From: Sulfurimonas sp.
GTDB taxonomy: Bacteria; Campylobacterota; Campylobacteria; Campylobacterales; Sulfurimonadaceae
DNA: 64,000 bases
Direction: 5' to 3'
Assembly: GCA_013791885.1 (NCBI GenBank)
Contig: VMSZ01000034.1
Span: 33,556 to 97,555 of the forward strand
Part shown: one piece after another, positions 27,381 to 36,087 of the stretch
Layout of the letters: each line of letters opens with the position of its first letter
Position numbering within the stretch: position 1 is the first letter of the stretch
The notes under the pieces: generated by a model
Seen by the model: the letters and a program-made list of their open reading frames with translations, nothing else
What the model was told of the DNA's origin: nothing
Database searches by the model: none
Position numbers and translations under genes: made by a program

Positions 27381-27562
27381 GACATATCCTTATATAGTTT
27401 TTAAGAGCGCAATGGTACAAAAAAGTTACTTAAACTGTGATTAAGGTTCTGAATTGTTACACTGATTTTGAATATAATAAATTTTCAACTGAGATTAACA
27501 ATAGTCTAACTAAAAGAATTATAAAATAATCCTCCAATTCAGATTTCTTCAGGAGACATCCT
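27381..27562. other. Divergent promoter region, no gene seen
   Basis: A 182-base AT-rich spacer separating rpmH from the small exported protein gene. It must hold promoters for both directions; no strong repeat, hairpin or RNA gene was recognised. AGGAG at 27551-27555 serves the plus-strand gene. Confidence 0.5.
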
Positions 27563-27826
27563 ATTTATAAGTATACCTTTTTGTTTTTATATCTTACAAG
27601 CACAGTTATTTATGCTTCAGACATTGAAATACTTGCAAATAAACTGGGCCTTAAAGCAGGGACGAAAGCCTCTGTCCAATGGGAAAGAATTTTCTCCTCA
27701 CCAAGACATCTCCAAAAATACAATCTAGATTCACTCCCTCAGCAGGCACGCGATGAACTGAGAGTTTACCTTTTAAAACATGCTGCTGATTCAGAACATC
27801 CCATCGTACCAGGACTATCATTATGA
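27563..27826 (+). CDS. Small exported protein upstream of DUF3373 gene, probable ATT start
   Basis: An 87-residue protein. Starting at ATT 27563 gives a textbook signal peptide (MYKYTFLFLYLTSTVIYAS, cleavage after Ala-Ser) behind a perfect AGGAG seven bases upstream. The TTG at 27581 would lose both the basic residue and the Shine-Dalgarno spacing. The mature part is ~68 residues, ending in HPIVPGLSL, with no recognised domain. It overlaps the DUF3373-type gene by four bases and is probably cotranscribed and coupled with it. Periplasmic location is inferred. Confidence 0.7.
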   Translation: MYKYTFLFLYLTSTVIYASDIEILANKLGLKAGTKASVQWERIFSSPRHLQKYNLDSLPQQARDELRVYLLKHAADSEHPIVPGLSL

Positions 27827-29295
27827 AAAAACATCTTCTTTTACTCTCTCTTCCTCTTCTAGCACTAGCCTCGAATGAAGCTATCAATAAAAAGATAGAA
27901 TCTCTTGAAAATGAGATTAGGCTTCTTAAAGAACAAGTCAATAATAATACTCATGACTTGGATGAGCGTATGCCCATAATCGAAGAAGTAGAAAAGAAAA
28001 GTATTTTGGACAAACTCAATATTTCTCCGGAACTGATGCTGCGTGCTGACAAGATGGACTATAAATCGGGTAAAATTGAAGGTGAAGAGACACAAATACT
28101 TGACCCTAATCATGAATTTTACCTGCAACAAAGAAGAGATGAATATTCGAAAAACTTTGACCTTGCGGGAGAGGTACGACTGCGTTTAAATATGAATATG
28201 CAAGTAGACAATACTATAAAATTTAATGGAAGAGTTGTCTATGTGAACTCTTCGCAATCTAACCAGAGACTTTGTATTCTTTCCCGTGACATAAAATCAG
28301 AAAGCGCCCCTGGAGTTTTGGCAGTTGACCGTGCTTATATAGATTACACTCCAAACAAAGAATCAGATTATGCCTTTACCTTCTCTTTTGGTATCTTGCC
28401 GACTTCAGGCGGAACTCCTATGCAATATTCACAAGATAAGCAAAGAAATTCCATGTTTCCTGCTTTGGTTTTTAATATGAACAGCTACGGCTTCATTGGA
28501 ACCCAAAGATTGGGTACTGATACTTTTGTACGAGCAATTTTGGCAAAAGCCTATACTATGGAGCCTGCATATTATCCTTACCAATGTAACAGAGAAAATA
28601 TAGATAATGCAAATATTATGGGTCTCTATGCAGATACAAAAATCGATTATTTTGGTAAATCACTGCTCTCTTTTGGTGTCAATATGCTTGGAGATTTAAA
28701 AGCCCATCCTTATCTAGGCCCTGATGTAAGTTCCAATAATGCAGAGCCACTTGGGGATATGCTTACTCTTGGACTAGGACTTGATATTGAAAAAGTTGCC
28801 AACTCAGATGCGACAATCTTCTTACATACGGCCTTATCTGTACCAAATGCAAACGGAAAAACCGATGATTATAAAATTGTTGCAATTCCTAGTGTTCAGG
28901 ATTTGAGTGATGGTCTGACGCAAGACGGCAGTGTCGGTTTTACTACAGCAGATTACGCAAGCGGAGAAATGCTCGCCTCTAACGGTTATTCTATTTATTT
29001 TGGTACAAAATACGACATCAGCACTGCGTTTAATGTGGGTGCTGAGTATAACTATGGAAGTAAATATTGGTTTTCTGCAACTCAGGGGGCTGAAGATATG
29101 TACAATAAACTAGCAACCCGCGGAGAGGTTTTTGAAGTCTATGGAACATGGAGACTAAACAAATACCTCTCCACTAAACTTGGTTTCATGCAGATTCATG
29201 AAGATTACACGGGAAGCGGCTGGCACTTTGGTGAGCCGGCAAAGAAAGATGCAACACAGAGTATGAGTTATATCAGTGTTGATGCGAAGTTTTAA
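27823..29295 (+). CDS. DUF3373-type outer-membrane protein
   Basis: A 490-residue exported protein. The signal peptide (1-17, ending LALAS) is followed by a coiled coil (INKKIESLENEIRLLKEQ) and then a long beta-rich region with alternating aromatic residues that ends in a Phe (SYISVDAKF), as outer-membrane barrels do. This matches the DUF3373 family of Campylobacterota. The coiled coil before a barrel resembles trimeric or peptidoglycan-anchored porins. The substrate is unknown. It follows the small exported protein with a four-base overlap. Confidence 0.78.
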   Translation: MKKHLLLLSLPLLALASNEAINKKIESLENEIRLLKEQVNNNTHDLDERMPIIEEVEKKSILDKLNISPELMLRADKMDYKSGKIEGEETQILDPNHEFYLQQRRDEYSKNFDLAGEVRLRLNMNMQVDNTIKFNGRVVYVNSSQSNQRLCILSRDIKSESAPGVLAVDRAYIDYTPNKESDYAFTFSFGILPTSGGTPMQYSQDKQRNSMFPALVFNMNSYGFIGTQRLGTDTFVRAILAKAYTMEPAYYPYQCNRENIDNANIMGLYADTKIDYFGKSLLSFGVNMLGDLKAHPYLGPDVSSNNAEPLGDMLTLGLGLDIEKVANSDATIFLHTALSVPNANGKTDDYKIVAIPSVQDLSDGLTQDGSVGFTTADYASGEMLASNGYSIYFGTKYDISTAFNVGAEYNYGSKYWFSATQGAEDMYNKLATRGEVFEVYGTWRLNKYLSTKLGFMQIHEDYTGSGWHFGEPAKKDATQSMSYISVDAKF

Positions 29296-29304
29296 AGTAC
29301 GCTT

Positions 29305-31305
29305 ATGAACTTTAAAAGTAAACTTTATATAGTACTTGCCGCCAGTTTTGCACTTCTGTTTTTTTCGCTTTTTTTAAACATAAAAAGTATCGGGCAGGCA
29401 AATGAGGTAATTGAGCAGATAGAAACAAAACAGCTCAAACTTTTTTATCTCTCTTTTAAGCTTTCAAACGACATAGCACTCAACCAGGCAAATACAATCT
29501 ATTCCATCATGCTAAACAACAAAGATTCAATCAACACCATGCAAGCATCCTTTGAAAAACTCAAAGATATGGTAAGTGAACTCGATACATTTATCCAAAA
29601 AAGAACTATTAACATTGATGGTATCGAGGGAACCATAGATATAATTAAAAACAGAATGGCTGGCTATATCGCAGTAGAAAAGTCCCTTGTTGAAGCCATA
29701 AATTCTCAAGATAAAGTTGATATAGAAGATGCACTTATTGGATACAACTCCATTACCATGAAGTTTTCAGATGATGTTGAGATACTAATTTCTCTTATCA
29801 ATAACCATCTCAAAGAAAATATTAAATCACTCAAAGAAAGAAATGACGTAACGCAAAAAGACATACTTTTAACATTTTTTTTAGCATCGTTTCTTATTCT
29901 TCTTTCCATCTATAAACTCTTTGAGCTCCACAAAAATATAAAAACGCAGCTCACCCGCGTAGAAACTGCAGAGAAAGAACAACACAAACTTCAAGAACTT
30001 TTACTGCAGTACAATAATGACCTTGAAGCTGAAATTACGAAAAAAACACAAGAAATCCACCATAAAATGTATACGCATTCCATTACAGAACTTCCAAACA
30101 GATACCAACTTCTTGAAGACACTTATGAACATAGTTTCAGACAAATGGCTCTGCTAAACATAGATAAATTCCAAAAATTCAATGATGTTTACGGTGAAGA
30201 AATAGGGAATATTGCGCTCAAACTCAGCGGGGAGTTTCTATCAAACTACGCTGATGATGAAAACACATTTTTATATCATATCGGCGGAGACGAGTTTGTT
30301 CTGGCAGTCAAAAATTACAGCAATATTTACGATACCTATTTTATCGCTAAAATAGAAAATATTTTAAAAGAATTTGCAGAGCACACCTTCTTTTATGAAG
30401 ATAAAAAGTTTAGCTTCAACATCAGTTCCGGCATTGCTTTTAGCGGAAGAAAAAAGATGCTTGCTTACGCGGACATGGCACTTAAAGATGCAAAAAAGAA
30501 AAATATACACCTCTCTTTATATAACGATGACAAAGGGCTCGAAAAACTTCATAAAGATGATATCGAATGTCACAGAAGATTAATGTATTCCTTTGAAACA
30601 AATAATGTTCTTTCTTATTTTCAACCTATTGTGCCACTGCAAGATACTGGTAAAACTACAAAATTTGAGTCTCTGGTAAGAATAAGGGGTGAAGATGGAA
30701 AGATTATCCCTCCTATTAGTTTTATTCATGTTGCCAAGGCGAATCGCGTTTATGACAAACTGACAGAATGTGTAGTCAACAACACACTCGCCGCTGTTTC
30801 TAAGCATCACATATCGGCTTCCATAAATATTTCTATGGAAGATATTGAGAACAATAAAACATTACAAATGCTCTATACCACTTTTGATGCTTATGAATAT
30901 AATCATCTTTTAACGATAGAACTGCTTGAAACAGAAGAGATTAAAGATTATGAAAAAGTATCTGAATTTTGTACGCAAATTCGTTCTTACGGAATAAAAC
31001 TTGCACTTGATGATTTTGGTGCCGGATACTCAAACTTTTCACATATCCTTAACCTTCCGGTTGACTATATTAAAATAGATTCCTCTCTAATCTCAAATAT
31101 TGACAGAAACGAACATTCAAGAATCATGGTTGAAACAATAGTTGCTTTGGCGAAGAGATTGCATGTGGAAACAATTGCTGAATATGTCTCGTCTGCAAGG
31201 ATTTTGGAAGTTGTAACAAGTCTCGGCGTAGATTATGCTCAAGGCTACCATTTGGGCAAGCCTGAGCCTATAGAAGAGTACATAGAAGGCGTTTTACTTC
31301 ACTAA
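29305..31305 (+). CDS. Membrane sensor with GGDEF and variant EAL domains
   Basis: A 666-residue protein. A transmembrane helix (8-27), a helical periplasmic sensor (~30-185) and a second helix (~188-206) lead to a coiled coil, a GGDEF domain (~255-405; HIGGDEF intact, but an LNIDKF rather than LDLDKF metal segment) and an EAL domain (~420-660). The EAL motif itself reads ESL (KFESLVRI), while LALDDFGAGYSN, IKIDSSL and ETIAEYV remain. The phosphodiesterase may therefore be altered. Nine bases after the porin-like gene, it probably senses an envelope signal linked to that locus. Confidence 0.88.
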   Translation: MNFKSKLYIVLAASFALLFFSLFLNIKSIGQANEVIEQIETKQLKLFYLSFKLSNDIALNQANTIYSIMLNNKDSINTMQASFEKLKDMVSELDTFIQKRTINIDGIEGTIDIIKNRMAGYIAVEKSLVEAINSQDKVDIEDALIGYNSITMKFSDDVEILISLINNHLKENIKSLKERNDVTQKDILLTFFLASFLILLSIYKLFELHKNIKTQLTRVETAEKEQHKLQELLLQYNNDLEAEITKKTQEIHHKMYTHSITELPNRYQLLEDTYEHSFRQMALLNIDKFQKFNDVYGEEIGNIALKLSGEFLSNYADDENTFLYHIGGDEFVLAVKNYSNIYDTYFIAKIENILKEFAEHTFFYEDKKFSFNISSGIAFSGRKKMLAYADMALKDAKKKNIHLSLYNDDKGLEKLHKDDIECHRRLMYSFETNNVLSYFQPIVPLQDTGKTTKFESLVRIRGEDGKIIPPISFIHVAKANRVYDKLTECVVNNTLAAVSKHHISASINISMEDIENNKTLQMLYTTFDAYEYNHLLTIELLETEEIKDYEKVSEFCTQIRSYGIKLALDDFGAGYSNFSHILNLPVDYIKIDSSLISNIDRNEHSRIMVETIVALAKRLHVETIAEYVSSARILEVVTSLGVDYAQGYHLGKPEPIEEYIEGVLLH

Positions 31306-31647
31306 AAAATCTTTTAAAGATTCACTTGTCGACTGATTAAAAGATTTCGTCGCATCAAACATTTTTTCAACTGCCCCGACATGACAATCTCTACAGCCTT
31401 GAATGACATCGTGTTCATCCACATCTGCCTCATATATCTTTACCATAGAGTGGCAGGCGAAACAGTCATTCCCGCACTGCGCCATTTTTTCCGGGCTTGG
31501 AGAGTGACATTTAATACAGCCAAGCATAGGCTTATGGCGTTCATCCGTATCGATACCGTCCAAAAGTTTTGGATGGCAACTCATGCAGTCACCGTTGCAA
31601 GCTAATAATGTGTACGTTAAAATTAAAAGTGTCAGTAAATATTTCAT
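31294..31647 (-). CDS. Tetraheme c-type cytochrome, periplasmic
   Basis: A 117-residue exported protein with four CxxCH heme sites: CMSCH, CIKCH, CFACH and CRDCH. The N-terminus MKYLLTLLILTYTLLAC is a signal peptide and could be a lipoprotein signal (LLAC then NGDC). Spacing resembles small tetraheme cytochromes and cytochrome c3-like electron carriers. The partner oxidoreductase is not in the window. It converges with the GGDEF-ESL gene (12-base overlap). TATAAT ends six bases before the ATG, suggesting a leaderless mRNA. Confidence 0.85.
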   Translation of the reverse strand: MKYLLTLLILTYTLLACNGDCMSCHPKLLDGIDTDERHKPMLGCIKCHSPSPEKMAQCGNDCFACHSMVKIYEADVDEHDVIQGCRDCHVGAVEKMFDATKSFNQSTSESLKDFLVK

Positions 31648-31653
31648 AGCGAA

Positions 31654-31659
31654 ATTATA
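31654..31659 (-). promoter_or_regulatory. -10 box of tetraheme cytochrome gene
   Basis: TATAAT on the minus strand followed by TTCGCT and then the ATG at 31647. No Shine-Dalgarno lies between, fitting leaderless transcription. Confidence 0.6.
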
Positions 31660-31672
31660 ACCTCTCTTCTAT

Positions 31673-34249
31673 TTACGATACTAATGCTTCTATTTCTCCA
31701 TTTTCTAAAACAAAGGCAACCTTACTTCCTTCTTTAACAATTCCCTCAAGAATCAAATCTGCCAATCTGTCTTCAACAATCTCATACAGAGCACGTTTCA
31801 GCGGTCTGGCACCATATACAGGGTCAAACCCGGCTTCTGCTACATAAGCCTTAGCTTCTGGGCTTAGTGTAAGTTGTATGTCACGCTGCTGTACTTTTTT
31901 CGCAATATCTGCAAAGAAGATATCTACTATGCCTGTAATTTGTTCCTGGCCAAGTGCATTAAAGATAACAATATCATCCAAACGGTTTAAGAATTCCGGC
32001 TTAAACGCAAGCTTAAGTTCTGCCATAACCATTGCGTTTAGCTCTTCAGATTGCGGATTATTGATAATTTTATCACTTGCAATATTTGACGTTAAAATAA
32101 TAATAGTGTTCGTAAAATCTACCGTAACACCTTTATTATCTGTCAAACGCCCATCATCTAAAACTTGAAGCAGCATATTAAAAACATCAGGATGCGCTTT
32201 TTCTACCTCATCAAAAAGGACTACTGAGTAAGGTTTTCTTCTTACGGCTTCTGTAAGCTGTCCACCCTCTTCATAACCTACATATCCAGGTGCGGCACCC
32301 ACTAAACGCGACACTGCATGTTTTTCCATATATTCACTCATATCTATACGAATGAGTGCATCTTCATTGTCAAACAGGAACTTCGCCAAAGTTTTGGCTG
32401 TCTGCGTTTTACCAACCCCAGTCGGTCCAAGGAAAAGAAAACTTCCTATTGGTGAAGAAGTATTTGAAAGCCCTGCTTTGTTGCGTTTAATGGCACGAGC
32501 AACTGCATGCGTAGCTTTTTTCTGTCCAACAACGTCTTTGTTTAACTCATCTTCAACATGTAAAATTTTCGTCTGCTCAGACTGCAGCATTTTAGAAACC
32601 GGAATTTGTGTCCAACGCGAGACAATACTTGCAATCGCGTCCTCATCAACAGAGTTTTTCAGCAAAGTTCCTTCACTTTGAAGTTTTTCCCAATTCTCAT
32701 TGACCTTTTTTTCTTCTTGAAGCAGTGCCGGTATTTCTCCATACTCTATCTCTGCCGCACGGTTAAAATCTGAATTGCTTTTTGCCGTATGTGCTTCACG
32801 GCGTTTTTGTTCAATCTCATTTTTAATGTTTGCAATTTTTCCAAAAACTTCTTTTTCGTTGTTAAACTGTGCACTCAGACCTCGTACTTCCTCTTCAACA
32901 TCTGCAAGTTCTTTACTTATCTCTTCTATACGTGCCTCGTATGCCGGTGGTTTTTCCACTTTCAGCGCTTCACGCTCAACTTGTAATTCCGAACTTTTTC
33001 TTTTTGCAACACTTAGAGCTTTTGGTTCTGACTCAATCTGCATTTTCAGCTCAGCCGCCGCTTCATCAATTAAATCTATGGCTTTATCCGGCAAAAATCT
33101 GTCTGCAATGTATCTGTCTGAGAGTTTTGCAGCTGCTACTAACGCACTGTCAGTAATAGTTACATTATGGTGCGTTTCTAGTCGTTCTTTAATTCCGCGA
33201 AGAATTTGAAGAGACTGATTTACTGTCGGTTCATCAAGATTAATCGGTAAAAATCTTCTTTGAAGTGCGGCATCTTTTTCAAAATACTTTCTATACTCTT
33301 TAAGAGTGGTAGCCCCAATAGTGTGAAGTTCTCCACGCGCAAGTGCCGGCTTTAGAATGTTTGCCGCATCCATACTTCCCTCACTCGCTCCTGCTCCGAC
33401 TATAGTATGAATCTCATCAATAAAGAGAATGATATTTCCGCTTGATTTTACTTCATCAATGACAGCTTTAAGTCTGTCTTCAAACTCTCCTCTGTATTTT
33501 GCACCTGCGATGAGTGCGCTCATATCAAGAGCTATAACTTTTTTATTTTTAAGAGAAGTAGGCACTTCCCCGTTTTGAATTCTCTGAGCAAGCCCTTCAA
33601 CAAGGGCAGTTTTACCAACGCCCGGTTCACCAAGAAGCATTGGATTATTTTTTGTTTTACGAATGAGAATCTGCATTACACGCGTAATCTCTTCATCACG
33701 TCCAATAACCGGAGAGAGTTTGCCCTCAGCTGCTTGGGCTGTTAAGTCTATCCCGTATTTTTTTAAACTCTCCAGCGTTTCGTCAGAACTTTGAGAATCT
33801 ATTTTTGCTCCCCCGCGAGCAGCTTCAAGGTTTTTCTTAAGCTCCGAAACATCTATGTATTTGCTTAAAATAGTAGAAAAAGGCTGCGTTTTTAAATTTG
33901 CCAAAATGTACGTATCAACAGCAAGGTATGCATCTCCATTGTTGGTCATGAGTCCTGCGGCAGCCTCTAAACTTGTTGCAAAATTACGAGAGAGCTTGAT
34001 GTTCTCTTTGGAAACTGTCGAAGATTTTGGAAGTTTTTCAGCCATACTTTTTACATCTAACTCCATAGCAACTTTATCAATACTCATTTTATTGAACATT
34101 TGGTTAAGTACAGAGTTAGAATTAGCAAGAAGAGCCCACAAGAAATGCAGAGGCTCAACTTCCTGATTTTTATTGTGGAGCGCAAGAGATATCGAAGACT
34201 CTATTGCTTCGTTCATATTGTGTGTTAGTTTTTCAAAAATATTTTTCAT
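31673..34249 (-). CDS. clpB: Disaggregase ClpB
   Basis: An 858-residue hexameric AAA+ disaggregase that works with DnaK. The N-domain is residues 1-145. NBD1 has Walker A GEPGVGKT and Walker [10 protein letters not shown]; the coiled-coil middle domain (~400-525) follows; NBD2 has GPTGVGKT and [13 protein letters not shown]. The length is normal. Its promoter matches the cbpA promoter, including the HAIR-type repeat, so it is a predicted HspR target, as known in Campylobacter relatives. Confidence 0.97.
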   Translation of the reverse strand: MKNIFEKLTHNMNEAIESSISLALHNKNQEVEPLHFLWALLANSNSVLNQMFNKMSIDKVAMELDVKSMAEKLPKSSTVSKENIKLSRNFATSLEAAAGLMTNNGDAYLAVDTYILANLKTQPFSTILSKYIDVSELKKNLEAARGGAKIDSQSSDETLESLKKYGIDLTAQAAEGKLSPVIGRDEEITRVMQILIRKTKNNPMLLGEPGVGKTALVEGLAQRIQNGEVPTSLKNKKVIALDMSALIAGAKYRGEFEDRLKAVIDEVKSSGNIILFIDEIHTIVGAGASEGSMDAANILKPALARGELHTIGATTLKEYRKYFEKDAALQRRFLPINLDEPTVNQSLQILRGIKERLETHHNVTITDSALVAAAKLSDRYIADRFLPDKAIDLIDEAAAELKMQIESEPKALSVAKRKSSELQVEREALKVEKPPAYEARIEEISKELADVEEEVRGLSAQFNNEKEVFGKIANIKNEIEQKRREAHTAKSNSDFNRAAEIEYGEIPALLQEEKKVNENWEKLQSEGTLLKNSVDEDAIASIVSRWTQIPVSKMLQSEQTKILHVEDELNKDVVGQKKATHAVARAIKRNKAGLSNTSSPIGSFLFLGPTGVGKTQTAKTLAKFLFDNEDALIRIDMSEYMEKHAVSRLVGAAPGYVGYEEGGQLTEAVRRKPYSVVLFDEVEKAHPDVFNMLLQVLDDGRLTDNKGVTVDFTNTIIILTSNIASDKIINNPQSEELNAMVMAELKLAFKPEFLNRLDDIVIFNALGQEQITGIVDIFFADIAKKVQQRDIQLTLSPEAKAYVAEAGFDPVYGARPLKRALYEIVEDRLADLILEGIVKEGSKVAFVLENGEIEALVS

Positions 34250-34278
34250 AATTAATTCCTCTAAATGATATGAAAAAA

Positions 34279-34309
34279 ATTATATCACATTGAGTGTATC
34301 TCTGTCAAG
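34279..34309 (-). promoter_or_regulatory. clpB promoter with HAIR-like HspR operator
   Basis: On the minus strand TTGACA, 18 nt, TATAAT (34279-34284). CTTGACA-7 nt-ACTCAAT at 34289-34309 fits the HAIR consensus in 11 of 14 arm positions and covers the -35 box. The TGTGATATAAT segment is identical to the cbpA promoter. Confidence 0.85.
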
Positions 34310-34397
34310 TTAGTTTAGTACAAAGACTACAAAGGGAAACTAGTTTTCTTTTAATGCAACTTAGTCTATAATTCGTAAAACAATTGAGGATGTATAC

Positions 34398-35078
34398 ATG
34401 CCAACTATCATTGATGCTATTAATAACCGTTCATCTAAAAGAGCTTTTCTTCCAAAACCTTTACCAAAAGATGTTCTGGAAAATATACTTCAGGCTGCTG
34501 CACAAACACCAAGCGGGGCGAATATGCAACCGTGGGTAGTATATGCTATCAGTAATCAAGAATTACTTAAAAAAATTGGTGATGCCATCATAGCAAAGAT
34601 GAGCAGCGGCGTTGAACACGACCAGTTTATTCAGTATTACCCTGTAAAATGGGGAAATCCCTACAAAAAAAGAAGAATTGAAACAGGCGTAGGTCTTTAC
34701 AACCTCATGGAAGTAGATAGAAAAGATCTAGAAACAAGAACGAAGATGTGGCATGACAACTTCCGCTGGTTTGGCGCACAAACTGTTGTCTTTGTCTGCA
34801 CAGACATGAACAATATTGATGGTGCCGCGGGAGCTTTGATTGATTGTGGAGCATATATGCAAAGTATGATGCTGGCTGCTCAAGAATTTGGCATAGACAG
34901 TTGTCCGCAAGGCTCTACAACAGAATTCGGAAGAGTAGTAGCAGAGGTTTTAGAACTTCCTGAGAATCTTGCACTTTTATACAGTGTAGTTCTGGGTTAT
35001 GCAGATACCGAGGCAAAAATAAACAGCTACCAGCCTAAACGCGTAGCTCTTGAAGAGAATGTCACTTTCATTAGTTAG
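34398..35078 (+). CDS. Nitroreductase-family flavoprotein
   Basis: A 226-residue FMN enzyme of the nitroreductase family. Signatures are the NNRSSKRAFLPKPLP opening, TPSGANMQPW (FMN contact) and the late GIDSCPQGSTTEFGR. The physiological substrate is not evident. TTGAGGA precedes the ATG, and a TATAAT lies at 34369-34374. The stop codon falls inside the first unit of a 79-base tandem repeat. Confidence 0.88.
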   Translation: MPTIIDAINNRSSKRAFLPKPLPKDVLENILQAAAQTPSGANMQPWVVYAISNQELLKKIGDAIIAKMSSGVEHDQFIQYYPVKWGNPYKKRRIETGVGLYNLMEVDRKDLETRTKMWHDNFRWFGAQTVVFVCTDMNNIDGAAGALIDCGAYMQSMMLAAQEFGIDSCPQGSTTEFGRVVAEVLELPENLALLYSVVLGYADTEAKINSYQPKRVALEENVTFIS

Positions 35079-35239
35079 TCCGTAAAAGGAACAAGTCCCT
35101 TTTACTCCGCTCAGGCCGCTGAGGCCACTAAAGTCAAGACCTTGTCTTGTTTCTTAGTCCGTAAAAGGAACAAGTCCCTTTTACTCCGCTCAGGCCGCTG
35201 AGGCCACTAAAGTCAAGACCTTGTCTTGTTTCTTAGTCC
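35075..35239. repeat. Two 79-bp tandem repeat units filling a convergent intergenic gap
   Basis: Units 35075-35153 and 35154-35232 appear identical, followed by the first seven bases of a third. Each unit holds three small stems: GTAAAAGG/CCTTTTAC, CTCAG/CTGAG and CAAGAC/GTCTTG. The unit edge TTAG carries the nitroreductase stop on the left, and its third copy carries the stop of the minus-strand PLP enzyme. The gap is thus a recently doubled terminator-like spacer. Confidence 0.9.
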
Positions 35240-36087
35240 ATTCCCTTTTGCTTATAACGTTTGAGCATACTTGCATTTCCGCTGACTCCGCCGCTATGCA
35301 CATACAAAATTTTCTCCTGCGTTTGTTCAAGCAGACATTTCCAAAGAAGCGGTGCATATAGAAGGTCAAATTCCACTCCTGCATTTAAAAGCTTTTTATA
35401 AACTTCCAAAAAATCTGCATAAGGTTTGGCAAAGTGGTATTTTTTTTCTGCCTCTAAAATAATCAAATTTTTTGGAATTTCATTGAGTGCGCTCATCTGC
35501 TCTTTGAGGTACTCTGCATCTCCAACCGATGCAGTTGTATACACTCTATATTCGGGCAAGGCCAAAGCCAAATAAAGTGCAGAAGTTCCCGTGCCTGAAG
35601 GCGTTGCAAGAGCATCAAAATCCAAGTTTGCTTCTCGTATCTCACGTGCTAAAACTTCCATACCTTCACGTACACTTTTATCTGCTCCGCCTTGGTCTAT
35701 TATGTACGTTTTTTCATCCAGATTTAAACGCAAAGAGACAATAAAATTTTTATAGTGCTTTTCCTCTAGTTCATAATGAAGCATTCCCAAAGAGAGTGCA
35801 TGAAAATAATTGCCTTCTTGAAGTTCTTTAAGCGTTTTACTCAGAGGTTTAGTATAGTAAAGAAACTCCCAGCCCTTTTGTTTGCACATCGCGGCTATCG
35901 CGAGCATTGCGTTTGATTGTGTTCCGCCGTAAGAGATGATTTTGTTGTAATTTTGCTGAGGGGTCTTTAGAAGTGCATAGAGTTTTCTATATTTGTTCCC
36001 CGCCAAAAAAGGATCAATAAGATCATCCCTTTTGACGAAAAACTCTCTCCCTTCTAAAATAAGTTTAGAAACAGGAGAGTTTTGCAC
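35233..36087 (-). CDS. PLP-dependent enzyme, D-cysteine desulfhydrase / ACC deaminase family
   Basis: A 284-residue fold-type II PLP enzyme. It has VKRDDLIDPFLAGNKYRKLY with the PLP-binding Lys in GNKYRK, then SYGGTQSNAMLAIA and the phosphate-binding SGTGTSALYLAL. This family includes D-cysteine desulfhydrase and ACC deaminase; it is shorter than both (~325-340), so substrate assignment is open. Its ATG overlaps the stop of the upstream PpiC gene by one base. Confidence 0.85.
   Translation of the reverse strand: MQNSPVSKLILEGREFFVKRDDLIDPFLAGNKYRKLYALLKTPQQNYNKIISYGGTQSNAMLAIAAMCKQKGWEFLYYTKPLSKTLKELQEGNYFHALSLGMLHYELEEKHYKNFIVSLRLNLDEKTYIIDQGGADKSVREGMEVLAREIREANLDFDALATPSGTGTSALYLALALPEYRVYTTASVGDAEYLKEQMSALNEIPKNLIILEAEKKYHFAKPYADFLEVYKKLLNAGVEFDLLYAPLLWKCLLEQTQEKILYVHSGGVSGNASMLKRYKQKGMD

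Noticed and set aside
27381..27562. Chromosomal origin next to rpmH
   Set aside because: No dnaA, dnaN or cluster of DnaA boxes was seen; Campylobacterota often lack this linkage.
27581..27826. TTG 27581 as start of the small exported protein
   Set aside because: The Shine-Dalgarno is 26 bases away and the signal peptide would lack its basic N-terminus; ATT 27563 fits both.
35075..35239. CRISPR-like array
   Set aside because: Only two contiguous copies of a 79-base unit exist, with no unique spacers and no cas genes.
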